Source: Kiritimatiellia bacterium (lineage in GTDB: Bacteria > Verrucomicrobiota > Kiritimatiellia > JAFGHX01). Taken from it: DNA of 64,000 bases. This document shows, one piece after another, positions 8,787 to 18,139 of this stretch; positions within the stretch are counted from its first letter, which is position 1, and each line of letters starts with the position of its first letter. The notes under the pieces are model-generated. The model was not told where the DNA came from. It did no database searches and saw nothing but the letters and a program-made list of their open reading frames with translations. The stretch is from positions 1 through 64,000 of the forward strand of contig JAFGHX010000329.1 of NCBI GenBank assembly GCA_016929905.1, written 5' to 3'. The position numbers and the translations under genes are program-made.

Positions 8787-9770
8787 TTATTTGGTCCCTC
8801 CGTTCTGTGCGAACGGCCCTTCATAGACGAGAAACGGCAAATCCACACGCGCGACGGGGCCGGCGCCGTTCGCGGAGAGGAACAGCCTGACCTCGTACGG
8901 CCCGGGCGGCGCGCCCGTCAGATCCAATGCCCAACGGTCGCCGGCCACGGCGACGGCTCGCGAGCAGCGTTTCAGCACGCTATCGGATTTTTGGCGGGTC
9001 AGGACGGCGTCCAGCCGGCAGGCCGTCTTGTCCAGCACCTCCTGAGCAACCGTGACGCACACGGGCAGGAACCGGTCGGCCACCGGCAGTTCGGACGTCG
9101 GCAGCCGCGCCGCCAACGGCTGCACGCCGATCGTCTCGCAGCGCACGTCGTCCACGAACAGCACGGCCGGCTTGTTGTCGGACGTGTTGCCGACAGTCAA
9201 CAGGATGTTCATGGACTTCAAGTCGTCGATCACGTCAACGGTCTTCTCGCCATATGTCCATTCACCGGTATCATTGAAGACTTCGAAATCGCTCCATTTG
9301 GCCAATCCCGCCTCGCGATACTGGCGCACGGTCAGTTTCACGGGATCGAAATCGGCGTGCGGGGCCGTCTGAAGGAAGGACCAGAACGAGACCCTGATAC
9401 GCTGCCCGGCGCCTGCGGTCGAAGTCTGCTGATAGGCCGTCAGCGCCTTGGCGCCGGCGGGCACGCCGGCGGAGTCGAACCGCAGAGCGTGTTGACCGGA
9501 ATGGGCGATGCCGCGCGCCACGCCCGAGTTCTTGCCGGGGTCGAACCCCTTCGGGCACGGCCAGACATTGAACTGCCAACCGCTGCCGCCCTTCTCGAAA
9601 TCGCCGTTCCCGATGAGCGACCTGGCCTGGGGCAGGTCGAGCTTGGCCAAGTTCGCGCCGCATGCCTCGGCGGTGGGCATCTGGGCACAAACGGTATGCG
9701 GCGCCAGCCACACGATATGGGCAAGCAGGAGAACAGGCCGCCACCATCTACGCAGTCGGTTCATTGTCAT
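8787..9770 (-). CDS. Secreted beta-sandwich protein, NGDFE type (paralogue A)
   Basis: A 327-residue protein, secreted by MTMNRLRRWWRPVLLLAHIVWL, with a likely cleavage after VCAQ. The mature part starts MPTAEACGANLAKLDLPQA and contains NGDFEKGGSGW, the usual opening of galactose-binding-like/CBM sandwiches, then FWSFLQTAPHADFDP and FVDDVRCETIG. It is a clear paralogue of the next gene upstream in matching order and length. The role is probably glycan or cell-surface binding (inference). GGAGG lies nine bases before the ATG at 9770. Confidence 0.65.
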   Translation of the reverse strand: MTMNRLRRWWRPVLLLAHIVWLAPHTVCAQMPTAEACGANLAKLDLPQARSLIGNGDFEKGGSGWQFNVWPCPKGFDPGKNSGVARGIAHSGQHALRFDSAGVPAGAKALTAYQQTSTAGAGQRIRVSFWSFLQTAPHADFDPVKLTVRQYREAGLAKWSDFEVFNDTGEWTYGEKTVDVIDDLKSMNILLTVGNTSDNKPAVLFVDDVRCETIGVQPLAARLPTSELPVADRFLPVCVTVAQEVLDKTACRLDAVLTRQKSDSVLKRCSRAVAVAGDRWALDLTGAPPGPYEVRLFLSANGAGPVARVDLPFLVYEGPFAQNGGTK

Positions 9771-9789
9771 GATTCGAATCCTCCGTCGA

Positions 9790-10737
9790 CTACTCGAACG
9801 GTCCTTCATACACCCGAAACGGCAAATCCACGCACGCGACGGGGCCGGCGCCGTTCGCGGAAAGGAACAGCCTGACCTCGTACGGTCCGGGCGGCGTGCC
9901 CGCCAGGTCCAGAGCCCACCGGCCGCCGGCCTCGGCGACGGTCTGCGAGAAGCGCTTCAGCACGGTATCGGACCTGGGGCGGGTGAGGAAGGCGTCCAGC
10001 CGGCAGGTTGTCGTGTCGAGGATTTCCCGGGCGACGGTAACGCACACGGGCAGCCATCGGTCGGACACCGGCAGTTCGGGCGCCGGCAGCCGAGCCTCCA
10101 GCGGCTGCACGCCGATCGTCTCGCACCGAACATCGTCTACGAACAGAACCGCCGGCTTGTCGGCCGAGGTGTTGCGGACCGTAAACAGCAGGTCCATCCT
10201 GTGCAGGTCGTCGATGACCGACATCTCCTTCTCGCCGTACGTCCATTCGCCGGTATCGTTGAAGACCTCCAGCCTCTCGTGTCTGGCCAGTCCGCTCTTC
10301 CGGTACTGCCGCACGGTCAGGTGCACCGGATCGAAATTCGCGTGCGGCTGAGTCTGCAGAAAGGACCAGAACGATACCTTGATCGTCCGGCCGCGCCCCT
10401 CGCTTGACGCAACCTGGCGCGCGGTCAGATACTTGACGGAGGGCGACAGCCCGGCCGAATCGACGCGAAGCGCATACGCGCCCGAATGCGCGATTCCCGG
10501 CGAGCGCCTGACGTTCCCGCCGGGCTCCTCTCCGGGCCGCTTGCCCCGAAACGTCCACGGACTGCCGTCCCCGTCTTCGAAACCGCCGTTCTTGATGAGA
10601 GACGCGGCCTGGGACAGGTGCAGCTTCTCGACGTTGGAGCGGCACGCCTCGGCAGTGGGCATTTGGGCGTGAATCGTCAGGAGCGTCGAGAAGACCAACA
10701 GGGCGAGCAGAAGACAGGGTCTGTAGTCACCTATCAC
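9790..10737 (-). CDS. Secreted beta-sandwich protein, NGDFE type (paralogue B)
   Basis: A 315-residue paralogue of the downstream gene. It shares MPTAEAC at the mature start, NGGFEDG, FWSFLQTQPHANFDPV, FVDDVRCETIGVQPL and the C-terminal PPGPYEVRLFLSANGAGPV. A short signal peptide (YRPCLLLALLVFSTLLTIHAQ) shows export. The start is GTG at 10737, chosen because AAGGAG lies seven bases upstream and the signal peptide begins immediately; extending upstream gives a non-homologous tail. The 19-bp gap to paralogue A implies one transcript. The function is unknown beyond a probable carbohydrate- or surface-binding fold. Confidence 0.65.
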   Translation of the reverse strand: MIGDYRPCLLLALLVFSTLLTIHAQMPTAEACRSNVEKLHLSQAASLIKNGGFEDGDGSPWTFRGKRPGEEPGGNVRRSPGIAHSGAYALRVDSAGLSPSVKYLTARQVASSEGRGRTIKVSFWSFLQTQPHANFDPVHLTVRQYRKSGLARHERLEVFNDTGEWTYGEKEMSVIDDLHRMDLLFTVRNTSADKPAVLFVDDVRCETIGVQPLEARLPAPELPVSDRWLPVCVTVAREILDTTTCRLDAFLTRPRSDTVLKRFSQTVAEAGGRWALDLAGTPPGPYEVRLFLSANGAGPVACVDLPFRVYEGPFE

Positions 10738-10792
10738 CTTTGGCTCCTTTCGTCTGCGGCATTTCCAGCCACAAAAGACGATACGGCCATCC

Positions 10793-10850
10793 TCAGAGGC
10801 CCGCGCGCCTGAAGGCGCGCGAAGGCTTCCGCCTAAAGGCGGAACTCTGA
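10793..10850. repeat. Compound palindrome: two hairpins inside an outer stem
   Basis: The outer arms TCAGAG (10793-10798) and CTCTGA (10845-10850) enclose two near-loopless hairpins. One is GCGCGCCT/AGGCGCGC at 10803-10820, the other TTCCGCCT/AGGCGGAA at 10827-10844. It lies just after the DUF4838 gene on its strand, so it could be a terminator or processing site; there is no T-tract. Confidence 0.75.
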
Positions 10851-10859
10851 CGGTTCTTT

Positions 10860-13403
10860 CTATTCGAACACGACATCCCCGAACGCGTGCGGGGCGCCGA
10901 AGCTGCGCGATTCGAGGTTCGGCGACCAGAGCGACAGTTCCTGGCCTTTGTTGCCCCGGAACGTTGAGCCGGCATAGTGCTCGCGGCCCAGGTTCATGCA
11001 CCACTTCGCACCCGGCTTGGCGGGCTCGGTTTCCAGCGTGTCGAACGGGATCCGGACTTCGGCCGTCCATCGCTTGTTGGCGGTATCGACGTGCGCGGCG
11101 TATTCCCAGCGGCCGTTCCAGGCGCGGTCGTCCTTGTTGTACAGCGGGTGGAGCGGATCCTGGATATAGCCGCGGCGCAGATCGAACCGTGAATTGGGTA
11201 TGGGGTTGAAAATGAACTGGCAGTACCGGTCCCGGTTGCCGGTCGGGTCGATGAAGATCTCGATGCACTCCTGTATCCAGCAGGCGCCGTCGTCGCCGAG
11301 TGCCTGCAGATCCATCTTCTCGACGGATGCGTGTTCGCAGGCAAACGCGAAGAACAGGCTCTGGTCGTCGTAGCCGACCTTGAACGTCGTGGGCGCATTC
11401 AGATCGCCCATATTGATCTCGACGAACGATTCCGGGTTGACGCGCTGCCAGGCCGGCTCCGCGAGCACACCGTCAAGCGTGATGCCGTCGACACGCGGGA
11501 CGCGCACGGTCCTGGAGCCGGTTCCGGGCAGGATCTTCTTTTCTTTGAGCAGCCGCACGTTCCAGTTGAACGGCGCGGCGAGCGGCGCGCTGAGCCTGCC
11601 GTTCGTCTTCAGTTCGGCCTTGGCGGCGCCACCGAGGAAACGGGGCCAGCCGTCGACGCGCTTCATCTTGCCCTTGTCGTCATAGTAGGAGTCGACCAGC
11701 GCGTTGCGCGCTTCGATGGCTTCGGCGAGCAGGTCGAACGTGGTCCAGTTCGGCTGGATCTGGTAGGCGTGGTAGAGGTGAAAGACGTTCGCGATGCTCT
11801 GGACGTACTGGATCTCCTTCTCGACCAGCCGGATGCGCGCGGCGACGCGGGGCGAATCGTCGAGCCGCTTGGCGAGTTCCAGGTTTTTGACCATGCCGAG
11901 CAACTGTTTCGGGGGCCAGAAGTGGGAGATCTGGTCTTCGGGACTGTTTGGCAGTCCGCCCCCGCGCCGTTCCTCGGAGTAGAGCTGCATGCGCCTGTAG
12001 AGGCTGTCGAACAGCTTCTTCATGGGCACGTAGGCCTTGCCGTAGGCGGCGCGGTAGAACTCGTCGGCGAGCAGGTCGGGGTTCTTCGCGGGGTCGCCCA
12101 TCATCTGGCCGTAGACATAGTAGACGGGCCCTTCGAGCCCGAGGTTCTCGCCGAACCCGCACTTGTAGATGCCGAGCACGGCGTTGGCGGCGAAGTGTCG
12201 CACCTGCTCCGCGGCGAAGCGCGGGGTGCGTTTCGGGAGGTAGCCGAGGACGTGATAGCTGCCCCAGTTGTAGATGTAGACCACCTTGCCCGGCGCGACG
12301 TGCGCCCAGGCGTCGAACGTTTCCTGCTGCTGGTTGCACATTTCGATGATGACGTTGTCGGGGAACGCCTTGAAGGTTTTCGGCGGGCGCTTCACGGGCC
12401 CGTAGGGGGCCAGGATCACGATCTTCTTGTCCGGCCGGCGTTCCTTCATGATCTCGGCGAGCTTTCTGTGCATGACGAGCAGGCGTTCACACTCGTCGTC
12501 CGCGATGGCGCGGCAATTCGCGCATTCGCATTCCTTGTAGCCGTCGGTTTGGGCGAGCTGCACCCACTGATACCCGGCGTCCAACTGTTGTTCCATTTCC
12601 TTCAGCATCAAGTCCTGCACCTCGGGGTTCGAAATGCAGAGGTGCCCCTGGGTGGAGGTCCGCACGCCGCCGATCAGCGCGAAGTAGTCCGGGTTGGACT
12701 TGCCGTACTTTTCCTTGGGCACGGCGCGGTAGTAGGAATGCCCGCCATAGGTCTTGTAGATGTGGGACGGGAACTGGTTGTTGGCGATGTCGTAGATCTC
12801 CTCCTGCGCGCGGCCGGTGCAGTAGACGAACGGCGGCTTGTGCAGGACGTTCAGCGTGGCGTCGACCCGCAGGTCCGCCCGTTTCGGCACATGGATCCCG
12901 TTCGGGCCCGGGAGCAGGAACCGGACGCCGACCTCGTCCTGCAGGAACGAGAGCACGGCTTTGAGCGTGCCGAGATACTCCGCCGATCGGCGGTCCTGGA
13001 TGCCGAGCGATTCGTCGCGCCCGGCGAGGAAGACGTTCCTGCCATTGACGGCTTTCAGAAACGCCCAGCCCTCCAGCTTGTCGAGAGGCAGGCGCGCGTT
13101 CTGCGCGGCCTGGGTCCGGCCGAGGTAGACGGCCGGGCTGCCCGGCTTGAGTTCTGACTCTTTGAGGATCGGCAGCTCCGCGCCGGTGGCCTCCACGAGC
13201 CTGTTCTGAAGGTATTTCGCGGCTTTCTCGACGCGGCCGCCGGCCTTCTCGTCGGCCGGCATGACAATGGCGTATTCGGACTTGCCGTCCGCGATGAGAG
13301 GGATCGTAGGCGCGGCGGCCGAAGCGCCACGAACACCAACATACGCACCGAGCAACAAGACCGAGCACATCCGTCCAATCCCTTGGGCATCTCTCCGCGT
13401 CAT
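10860..13403 (-). CDS. Secreted DUF4838 protein with C-terminal CBM9 (paralogue 1)
   Basis: An 847-residue protein. A signal peptide near MCSVLLLGAYVGVRGASA is followed by a region like the N-terminal domain of alpha-glucuronidases (~40-190). The DUF4838 core (~200-470) has GGHSYYRAVPKEKYG, QGHLCISNPEVQDLML and a conserved CxCxxC in YKECECANCRA. A CBM9 domain (~635-845) has DGITLDGVLAEPAW and CIEIFIDPTGNRDRY. DUF4838 proteins are abundant in PVC and Bacteroidetes polysaccharide loci, but no reaction is established to my knowledge. The Cys cluster suggests a metal site (inference). The ATG at 13403 has GAGGAGG upstream. The next gene is a same-length paralogue. Confidence 0.82.
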   Translation of the reverse strand: MTRRDAQGIGRMCSVLLLGAYVGVRGASAAAPTIPLIADGKSEYAIVMPADEKAGGRVEKAAKYLQNRLVEATGAELPILKESELKPGSPAVYLGRTQAAQNARLPLDKLEGWAFLKAVNGRNVFLAGRDESLGIQDRRSAEYLGTLKAVLSFLQDEVGVRFLLPGPNGIHVPKRADLRVDATLNVLHKPPFVYCTGRAQEEIYDIANNQFPSHIYKTYGGHSYYRAVPKEKYGKSNPDYFALIGGVRTSTQGHLCISNPEVQDLMLKEMEQQLDAGYQWVQLAQTDGYKECECANCRAIADDECERLLVMHRKLAEIMKERRPDKKIVILAPYGPVKRPPKTFKAFPDNVIIEMCNQQQETFDAWAHVAPGKVVYIYNWGSYHVLGYLPKRTPRFAAEQVRHFAANAVLGIYKCGFGENLGLEGPVYYVYGQMMGDPAKNPDLLADEFYRAAYGKAYVPMKKLFDSLYRRMQLYSEERRGGGLPNSPEDQISHFWPPKQLLGMVKNLELAKRLDDSPRVAARIRLVEKEIQYVQSIANVFHLYHAYQIQPNWTTFDLLAEAIEARNALVDSYYDDKGKMKRVDGWPRFLGGAAKAELKTNGRLSAPLAAPFNWNVRLLKEKKILPGTGSRTVRVPRVDGITLDGVLAEPAWQRVNPESFVEINMGDLNAPTTFKVGYDDQSLFFAFACEHASVEKMDLQALGDDGACWIQECIEIFIDPTGNRDRYCQFIFNPIPNSRFDLRRGYIQDPLHPLYNKDDRAWNGRWEYAAHVDTANKRWTAEVRIPFDTLETEPAKPGAKWCMNLGREHYAGSTFRGNKGQELSLWSPNLESRSFGAPHAFGDVVFE

Positions 13404-13483
13404 CGTGTGTCCTCCTCTGTCGTCAACCAGCATTCCGATTTCCGGCTCAAGCACGTCCCCAAGCAAGCCAGTCCGCCGACCTG

Positions 13484-13590
13484 TTCGCCGTCGGCCCGGG
13501 CGCCAGCGTTCCGGGCCGACGGCGAAAGCTATCTGAACGAAGGCGGAATTTCGAGCGAGTTCTCGAGTAAGTTTTCGAGCAGGTTTTCAT
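13484..13590. repeat. GC hairpin followed by 12-bp iterons (TTCTCGAGTAAG family)
   Basis: A perfect 16-bp inverted repeat (13484-13499 and 13511-13526, starting TTCGCCGTCGG) is followed at 13550-13590 by 12-bp units of the TTCTCGAGTAAG / TTTTCGAGCAGG type. These run into the last codons of the DUF4838 gene ending at 13587. Related units occur at 25979-26078, 32543-32577, 50764-50848 and 60336-60450. Confidence 0.8.
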
Positions 13591-16130
13591 TCGAACACCA
13601 CATCCCCGAAGGCGTGCGGGGCGCCGAAGCTGCGCGATTCGAGGTTCGGCGACCAGAGCGACAGTTCCTGGTCTTTCTTGCCCCGGTGCGTTTTGCCGGC
13701 GTAATGCTCACGGCCGACGTTCAGGCACCATTTCGCGCCGGACCGGGCCGGTTCGGTCTCCAACGTGGCGAACGGGATCCGGACCTCGGCCGTCCAGCGT
13801 TTGTTGGCTGCATCGACGTGCGCGGCGTACTCCCAGTCCCCGTCCCATTCGGGGTCGTTCTTGTTGTAGAGGGGATGCAGCGGGTCGGTGACGAACCCTT
13901 TTCGTCCGTCGTAGCGTGAGTTCGGGACGGGATTGAAGATCAGGTGGCAGTATCGGTCGCGATTGCCGAGGGGATCGATGAAGATCTCGATGCACTCCTG
14001 GATCCAGGCGCGGCCGTCCTCGCCGAGCGGCTCGACCTCCATCTTCTCGATCGCGGAGTTTTCGCACACGAACCCGAGGTAGACGTGGCCATCGTCGTAG
14101 CACATCCTGAACTGTGTCGGCTCGCGCAGTGCGCCCATGTTCATCTCGACGAATTCCTCCGGTTTCGTCTGCGCCCAGGTCGGCTCGGAGAGCCGGCCGT
14201 CAAGCGTGATGCCGTCGGCGCGTGGGACACGAACGGTCTTCCCGCCGGTTCCGGGCAGGATCTTCTTTTCGCGCAGCAGGGCGAAGTCCCAGTTGAACGG
14301 CGCGGCCAGGTGCGCACCGAGCTTGCCGCCGGCCATCACTTCGTCCCTGCCGGCGTTGCCCAGGAACCGCGGCCAGCCGTCGAACGTGATCATCTTACCC
14401 TTGTTCCTGCCTTCCTTCTCGTAGAAGGAGTCGATCAGCCGATTCCGCGCCTCCACGGCTTCCGCGAGCAGATCGAACGTCGTCCAGGACGGATGGAGCT
14501 GATAGGCATGGCAGAGATGAAACACCGACGCCACGCTCTTGACATACTCCAACTCCTTCCCAACGAGCCGGATCCGTGCCGCCACGCGCGGGCTCTCGTC
14601 CAGCGCCTGGGCCAGCTTGACGTTTTTCTCCATGCTCAGCAACAGCGTGGGCGGGAAGAAATATGAAATCACGTCCTCCGGGCTGCTCGCCATCTTGCCG
14701 CGGCCTTCGCTCACATACAGTTCGAGCCGCTTGTACATCTGCGTGAAAAGCGTCTTCATCGGCGCGTAGGCCTTGCCGAACGCCGCGCGGTAGTAGTCGT
14801 CCTCCAGCACGCGGTAATCCAGCGAAGGATCGCCCATCATCTGGCCGTAGACGTAGTAGACGGGCCCCTCGAGCCCGAGGCACTCGCCGAACCCGCACTT
14901 GTACATGCCGAGCACGTCGTTCTTGGCGAAGAGGCGGATCTGGTCCGCCGCGAAGCGGGGTGTGGTTTTGGGGAGGAACCCGAGCGGGCGGTAGGAGCCC
15001 CAGTTGTAGACGTAGACGGCGCGCTGGTCGGTGACGTGGCGCCAGGCGTCGAACGTCTCGGGCGTATAGCGGCACATCTCGAGGATGACGTTGTCCGGGA
15101 ATTTCTTGAACGTGGCCGGCGGCTCCTGCACGGGCCCGTACGGGGCGAGGATCACGACCCGCTTGCCGGGCCGGCGCTGTTTCATGATTTCGGCCAGTTT
15201 GCGGTGAAAGCGCAGAAGCCGTTCGCCGCCGTCGCCCATGGCGCTGCAGTTGGCGCACTCGCACTGCTTGTACCCGTCGGTCTGCCCGATCTGGACCCAC
15301 TCGTACCCGCCGTCGAGATAGGTCTCCATGTGTTGAATCATGAGATCCTGCACCTCCGGGTTGGAGATGCACAGGTGCCCTTGCGTCGAGGTACGGACCC
15401 CGCCGATGAGCGCGAAGTATTCGGGATGTGTCTTGGCGTATTTTTCCTTCGGCACGGCGCGGTAGTAGGAATGCCCGCTCCAGCTGCGGTAGTGCGTGCC
15501 GGGGAAGTAGTTGTTCGCGATGTCGTAGATCGGTTCCTGCGGCCGGCTGTAGGAGTAGAACAGGAATCGCGGTCTGCGCTCAACATGGAGGCCGGCATCG
15601 ACGGCGAGCGTATCGAGCCGGGGCACATGGATGCCGTTCGGGCCGGGCATGAGGAACCGGACACCGGCCTCGTCCTGCAGGAACGAGAGGACGGCTTTCA
15701 TCGTGCCGAGATACTCCGCCTTCGGCCGGTCCAGGGTGGCCGCCGAACAGTCGCGGCCGGCGAGGAAGAGGTCACGGCCCTTGACCGCCTTGATATGATC
15801 CCAGTTCACCAGCGCGTCCACGGGCAGTCCTGCGCGGCATGCGGCGCGGGTGGCGCCGAGGTAGATGGCCGGCCGCCCCTCGGCATGGGCGGTTTCCGCG
15901 GCGATGGGCAACTCAACGTCCGAGGCCTCCTTCAGGCACTTCTGCAGGAACTCGGCGGCTTGCGTCGTGCGTCCGCCGGACTCTTGATCCGGCACGACGA
16001 TCGTGTACGCCGACCGGCCGTCGGCGATGAGGGTGAGCGCCGATTGCGCGGCGGCCTGTGCACACACGGCCCCGCACAGGAATACCGCGAGAATCGGGAG
16101 TCGTCCGTCCGGCATCGTCCGCTTCATCAT
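13587..16130 (-). CDS. Secreted DUF4838 protein with C-terminal CBM9 (paralogue 2)
   Basis: An 847-residue paralogue of the downstream gene, with exactly the same length and domain order. The signal peptide (LPILAVFLCGAVCAQAAAQ) precedes the DUF4838 core with GHSYYRAVPKEKYAKTHPEY and the CxCxxC site in YKQCECANCSA. The C-terminal CBM9 has CIEIFIDPLGNRDRYC and ends PNLESRSFGAPHAFGDVVFE, identical to its neighbour. Two ATGs (16130, 16127) are possible; GAGGAGG seven bases upstream favours 16130. The near-identity of the C-terminal domains suggests tandem duplication with homogenisation. The substrate is unknown. Confidence 0.82.
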   Translation of the reverse strand: MMKRTMPDGRLPILAVFLCGAVCAQAAAQSALTLIADGRSAYTIVVPDQESGGRTTQAAEFLQKCLKEASDVELPIAAETAHAEGRPAIYLGATRAACRAGLPVDALVNWDHIKAVKGRDLFLAGRDCSAATLDRPKAEYLGTMKAVLSFLQDEAGVRFLMPGPNGIHVPRLDTLAVDAGLHVERRPRFLFYSYSRPQEPIYDIANNYFPGTHYRSWSGHSYYRAVPKEKYAKTHPEYFALIGGVRTSTQGHLCISNPEVQDLMIQHMETYLDGGYEWVQIGQTDGYKQCECANCSAMGDGGERLLRFHRKLAEIMKQRRPGKRVVILAPYGPVQEPPATFKKFPDNVILEMCRYTPETFDAWRHVTDQRAVYVYNWGSYRPLGFLPKTTPRFAADQIRLFAKNDVLGMYKCGFGECLGLEGPVYYVYGQMMGDPSLDYRVLEDDYYRAAFGKAYAPMKTLFTQMYKRLELYVSEGRGKMASSPEDVISYFFPPTLLLSMEKNVKLAQALDESPRVAARIRLVGKELEYVKSVASVFHLCHAYQLHPSWTTFDLLAEAVEARNRLIDSFYEKEGRNKGKMITFDGWPRFLGNAGRDEVMAGGKLGAHLAAPFNWDFALLREKKILPGTGGKTVRVPRADGITLDGRLSEPTWAQTKPEEFVEMNMGALREPTQFRMCYDDGHVYLGFVCENSAIEKMEVEPLGEDGRAWIQECIEIFIDPLGNRDRYCHLIFNPVPNSRYDGRKGFVTDPLHPLYNKNDPEWDGDWEYAAHVDAANKRWTAEVRIPFATLETEPARSGAKWCLNVGREHYAGKTHRGKKDQELSLWSPNLESRSFGAPHAFGDVVFE

Positions 16131-16147
16131 GATGTATCCTCCTCGTC

Positions 16148-18139
16148 TCAAAACTTCCCGTTGAACGGCTTCTTGTTGCTGAGCTGCCCGGACATCTTCC
16201 CGCCCGTCGGCGCTTCGGCCATATAGTGTTTCCAGTTCGGGAACCAGTTGTCGAGGTAGCCCTTGTCCTCCTTCAAGGCGGTGAGTTCCTGGAGAAACGC
16301 GCGGTGCTCGGCGAGCGCGGCCTCGGCAGCCTGTCGAGCCGCCGGGCTCTTGTCCTTGCGCCAATCGCGGTAGTGCTCGAAGACGCGGGTGACGATGTCG
16401 GCGTATCGGAACTGGCGCTCGGTCAGGGCGAGCCAGTTGGAGGCGAACCCATCGCCTGCTACGGCCGCTTTCGCTTCGCGCAGCAGTCCCCAGAGCCGCG
16501 TGCGGACCTCGGGCGGATACGCGGCGGGGAAATAGGCGGACGCGCGGTCCCGCTTCTGGACGCCCTTCGCGTATTGGGCCTTGTTGCCGATCGGCACGCG
16601 TTCTTCGATGAGCGCAAAGAACCGCTTCATCGGCGCCGCCGCCGCGTGGTAGACGCCGGCATAGTACTCCTCGAGCAGCTTCTCCACCTCGCGGGTCGGG
16701 TCCCACGCCAGTTTGGCGAAGATGTAGTAGGCGGGCCCCTCCAGCCCGAAGATTTCGGCGCCGCCGCACACATACAAGCCCTTCACCCCATGCCGGACGA
16801 GGTGGCGCACGTTCTCGGCCGTCTTGTGCGGGCCGAGTTTCGGGGTCAGCCCGCCCGCGTGATAGGTGCCCCACCAGTAGATGTAGGCGGTCTTTTCCGG
16901 GATGGCCGCGAACGCCTTGAAGTACTTCTCGTCCTGCCGCGCAAGCTCCACCACGACGTTGGGCGGCCATGCCGTGACCGTTCGGGACGGGATGGAGGTG
17001 GGGCCGTAGGCGATCGGCATGATCTTCTTGTCGGGATACTTCGCGTACAACTGCTTCGCGATTTCGAGGAAGGGCACCCAAAGCCGTTCGGCGGAGGGTA
17101 CGTTTTCATCCATCGCGTCGACGTCCCAATCGGTCACGTCCCAGAACCTGCGTTCGTTGCCGGCGACTTCGTCGACGGTGTCCATCGCATTGCATTTCGG
17201 GCAGTCACAGCGCCGGAACCCGTCGGACGCGCCGAACTGGGCCCAATCGTATCCTTCTTCGAACAGCCTGGAGAAGTAGGCCACGTTCATGGGCACGTAG
17301 TCGGGGTGCGAGGAGCAGAGCATGTTGTGGTGGCGCGTGTAGCCCTGCGCCTTGTACGAACCGTAGTTGCGGTCCTTTTCCGGGTCGAGTCTCTGCCCGA
17401 GTACGCGTTTGCCGTTGATCAAGGCAAAGAGCGTGGGATCCTTCTCGAAGAGCGCTTCGGGCTCGCCCCAGTTGTGCAGGGCTGCATCCCAGGAATGGCC
17501 GCTGTGCGTTTTGATGTTGATGGCGCAACGGAACCCGTTCGCCCAGGACCAGTGCCGGAGCCGGCTGAACCGGGGATCGATGTAGGCGAAGGCCGGCTCT
17601 TCGGTGCGGTCGAGCGTGTCGGGAACGGCGAAGCGTGTGGATGAGGGGACGCATTCGCCCTTCGGGGTGGGCAACAGCCAGCGCACGCCCCCGAATTCCT
17701 CCAACAGCCGGAACACGCCCATCGCGGTGCCGCGGCAGGCGATGTGACTGTTCACGCTCTTCTGATTGGGGAACTTGATGTCGTGCCCGGCGATGTAGAG
17801 GTTCCCGGCGGCGACCTTCCAGCGGAACCCGTCCCATCTGAGTGCGCCGGGCTCGAGCCCGATCGCGCGGGCGGCCTTCGTATCGCCCAGGAACACGCGC
17901 GGGCCGGACCGGGCCTCGGCGGCGTCTTCGCGCACGACGTTCAGGTTCGTGCCGGTCATTTGCGACAGGTAGCGGTTCAGATAGTCGGCCGCCTGCTCGG
18001 TCATCGCGTTGTGCCCGGCGGGCAACACGACGACGGCGCACGGCCGCCCGTCTCTGACGAGGTCCATGGCCCGGCCGTGCGGCGGGCCGGCCAACGCGGC
18101 CAACAAAGCGGCCGGGATTGCCAACAAGCCTCTGCTCAT
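16148..18139 (-). CDS. Secreted DUF4838 protein without CBM9 (paralogue 3)
   Basis: A 663-residue protein with signal peptide MSRGLLAIPAALLAALAG. It keeps the DUF4838 elements (HSGHSWDAALHNWGEPE, a CDCPKC cluster in FRRCDCPKCNAMD, GVKGLYVCGGAEIFGLEGPAYY) but stops where the two longer paralogues continue into CBM9. It is the first gene of the minus-strand carbohydrate run, with only a 17-bp gap to the next DUF4838 gene, so it probably opens a shared transcript. GGAGGGG lies eight bases before the ATG at 18139. The GntR-type regulator immediately upstream may control it. Confidence 0.8.
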   Translation of the reverse strand: MSRGLLAIPAALLAALAGPPHGRAMDLVRDGRPCAVVVLPAGHNAMTEQAADYLNRYLSQMTGTNLNVVREDAAEARSGPRVFLGDTKAARAIGLEPGALRWDGFRWKVAAGNLYIAGHDIKFPNQKSVNSHIACRGTAMGVFRLLEEFGGVRWLLPTPKGECVPSSTRFAVPDTLDRTEEPAFAYIDPRFSRLRHWSWANGFRCAINIKTHSGHSWDAALHNWGEPEALFEKDPTLFALINGKRVLGQRLDPEKDRNYGSYKAQGYTRHHNMLCSSHPDYVPMNVAYFSRLFEEGYDWAQFGASDGFRRCDCPKCNAMDTVDEVAGNERRFWDVTDWDVDAMDENVPSAERLWVPFLEIAKQLYAKYPDKKIMPIAYGPTSIPSRTVTAWPPNVVVELARQDEKYFKAFAAIPEKTAYIYWWGTYHAGGLTPKLGPHKTAENVRHLVRHGVKGLYVCGGAEIFGLEGPAYYIFAKLAWDPTREVEKLLEEYYAGVYHAAAAPMKRFFALIEERVPIGNKAQYAKGVQKRDRASAYFPAAYPPEVRTRLWGLLREAKAAVAGDGFASNWLALTERQFRYADIVTRVFEHYRDWRKDKSPAARQAAEAALAEHRAFLQELTALKEDKGYLDNWFPNWKHYMAEAPTGGKMSGQLSNKKPFNGKF

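Noticed and set aside
8482..8848. Frames encoding GPTVPRSH repeats, a possible collagen-like or repeat protein
   Set aside because: They are translations of the 8-bp tandem tract in several frames, and the CBM9 gene has its own RBS and signal peptide at 8485.
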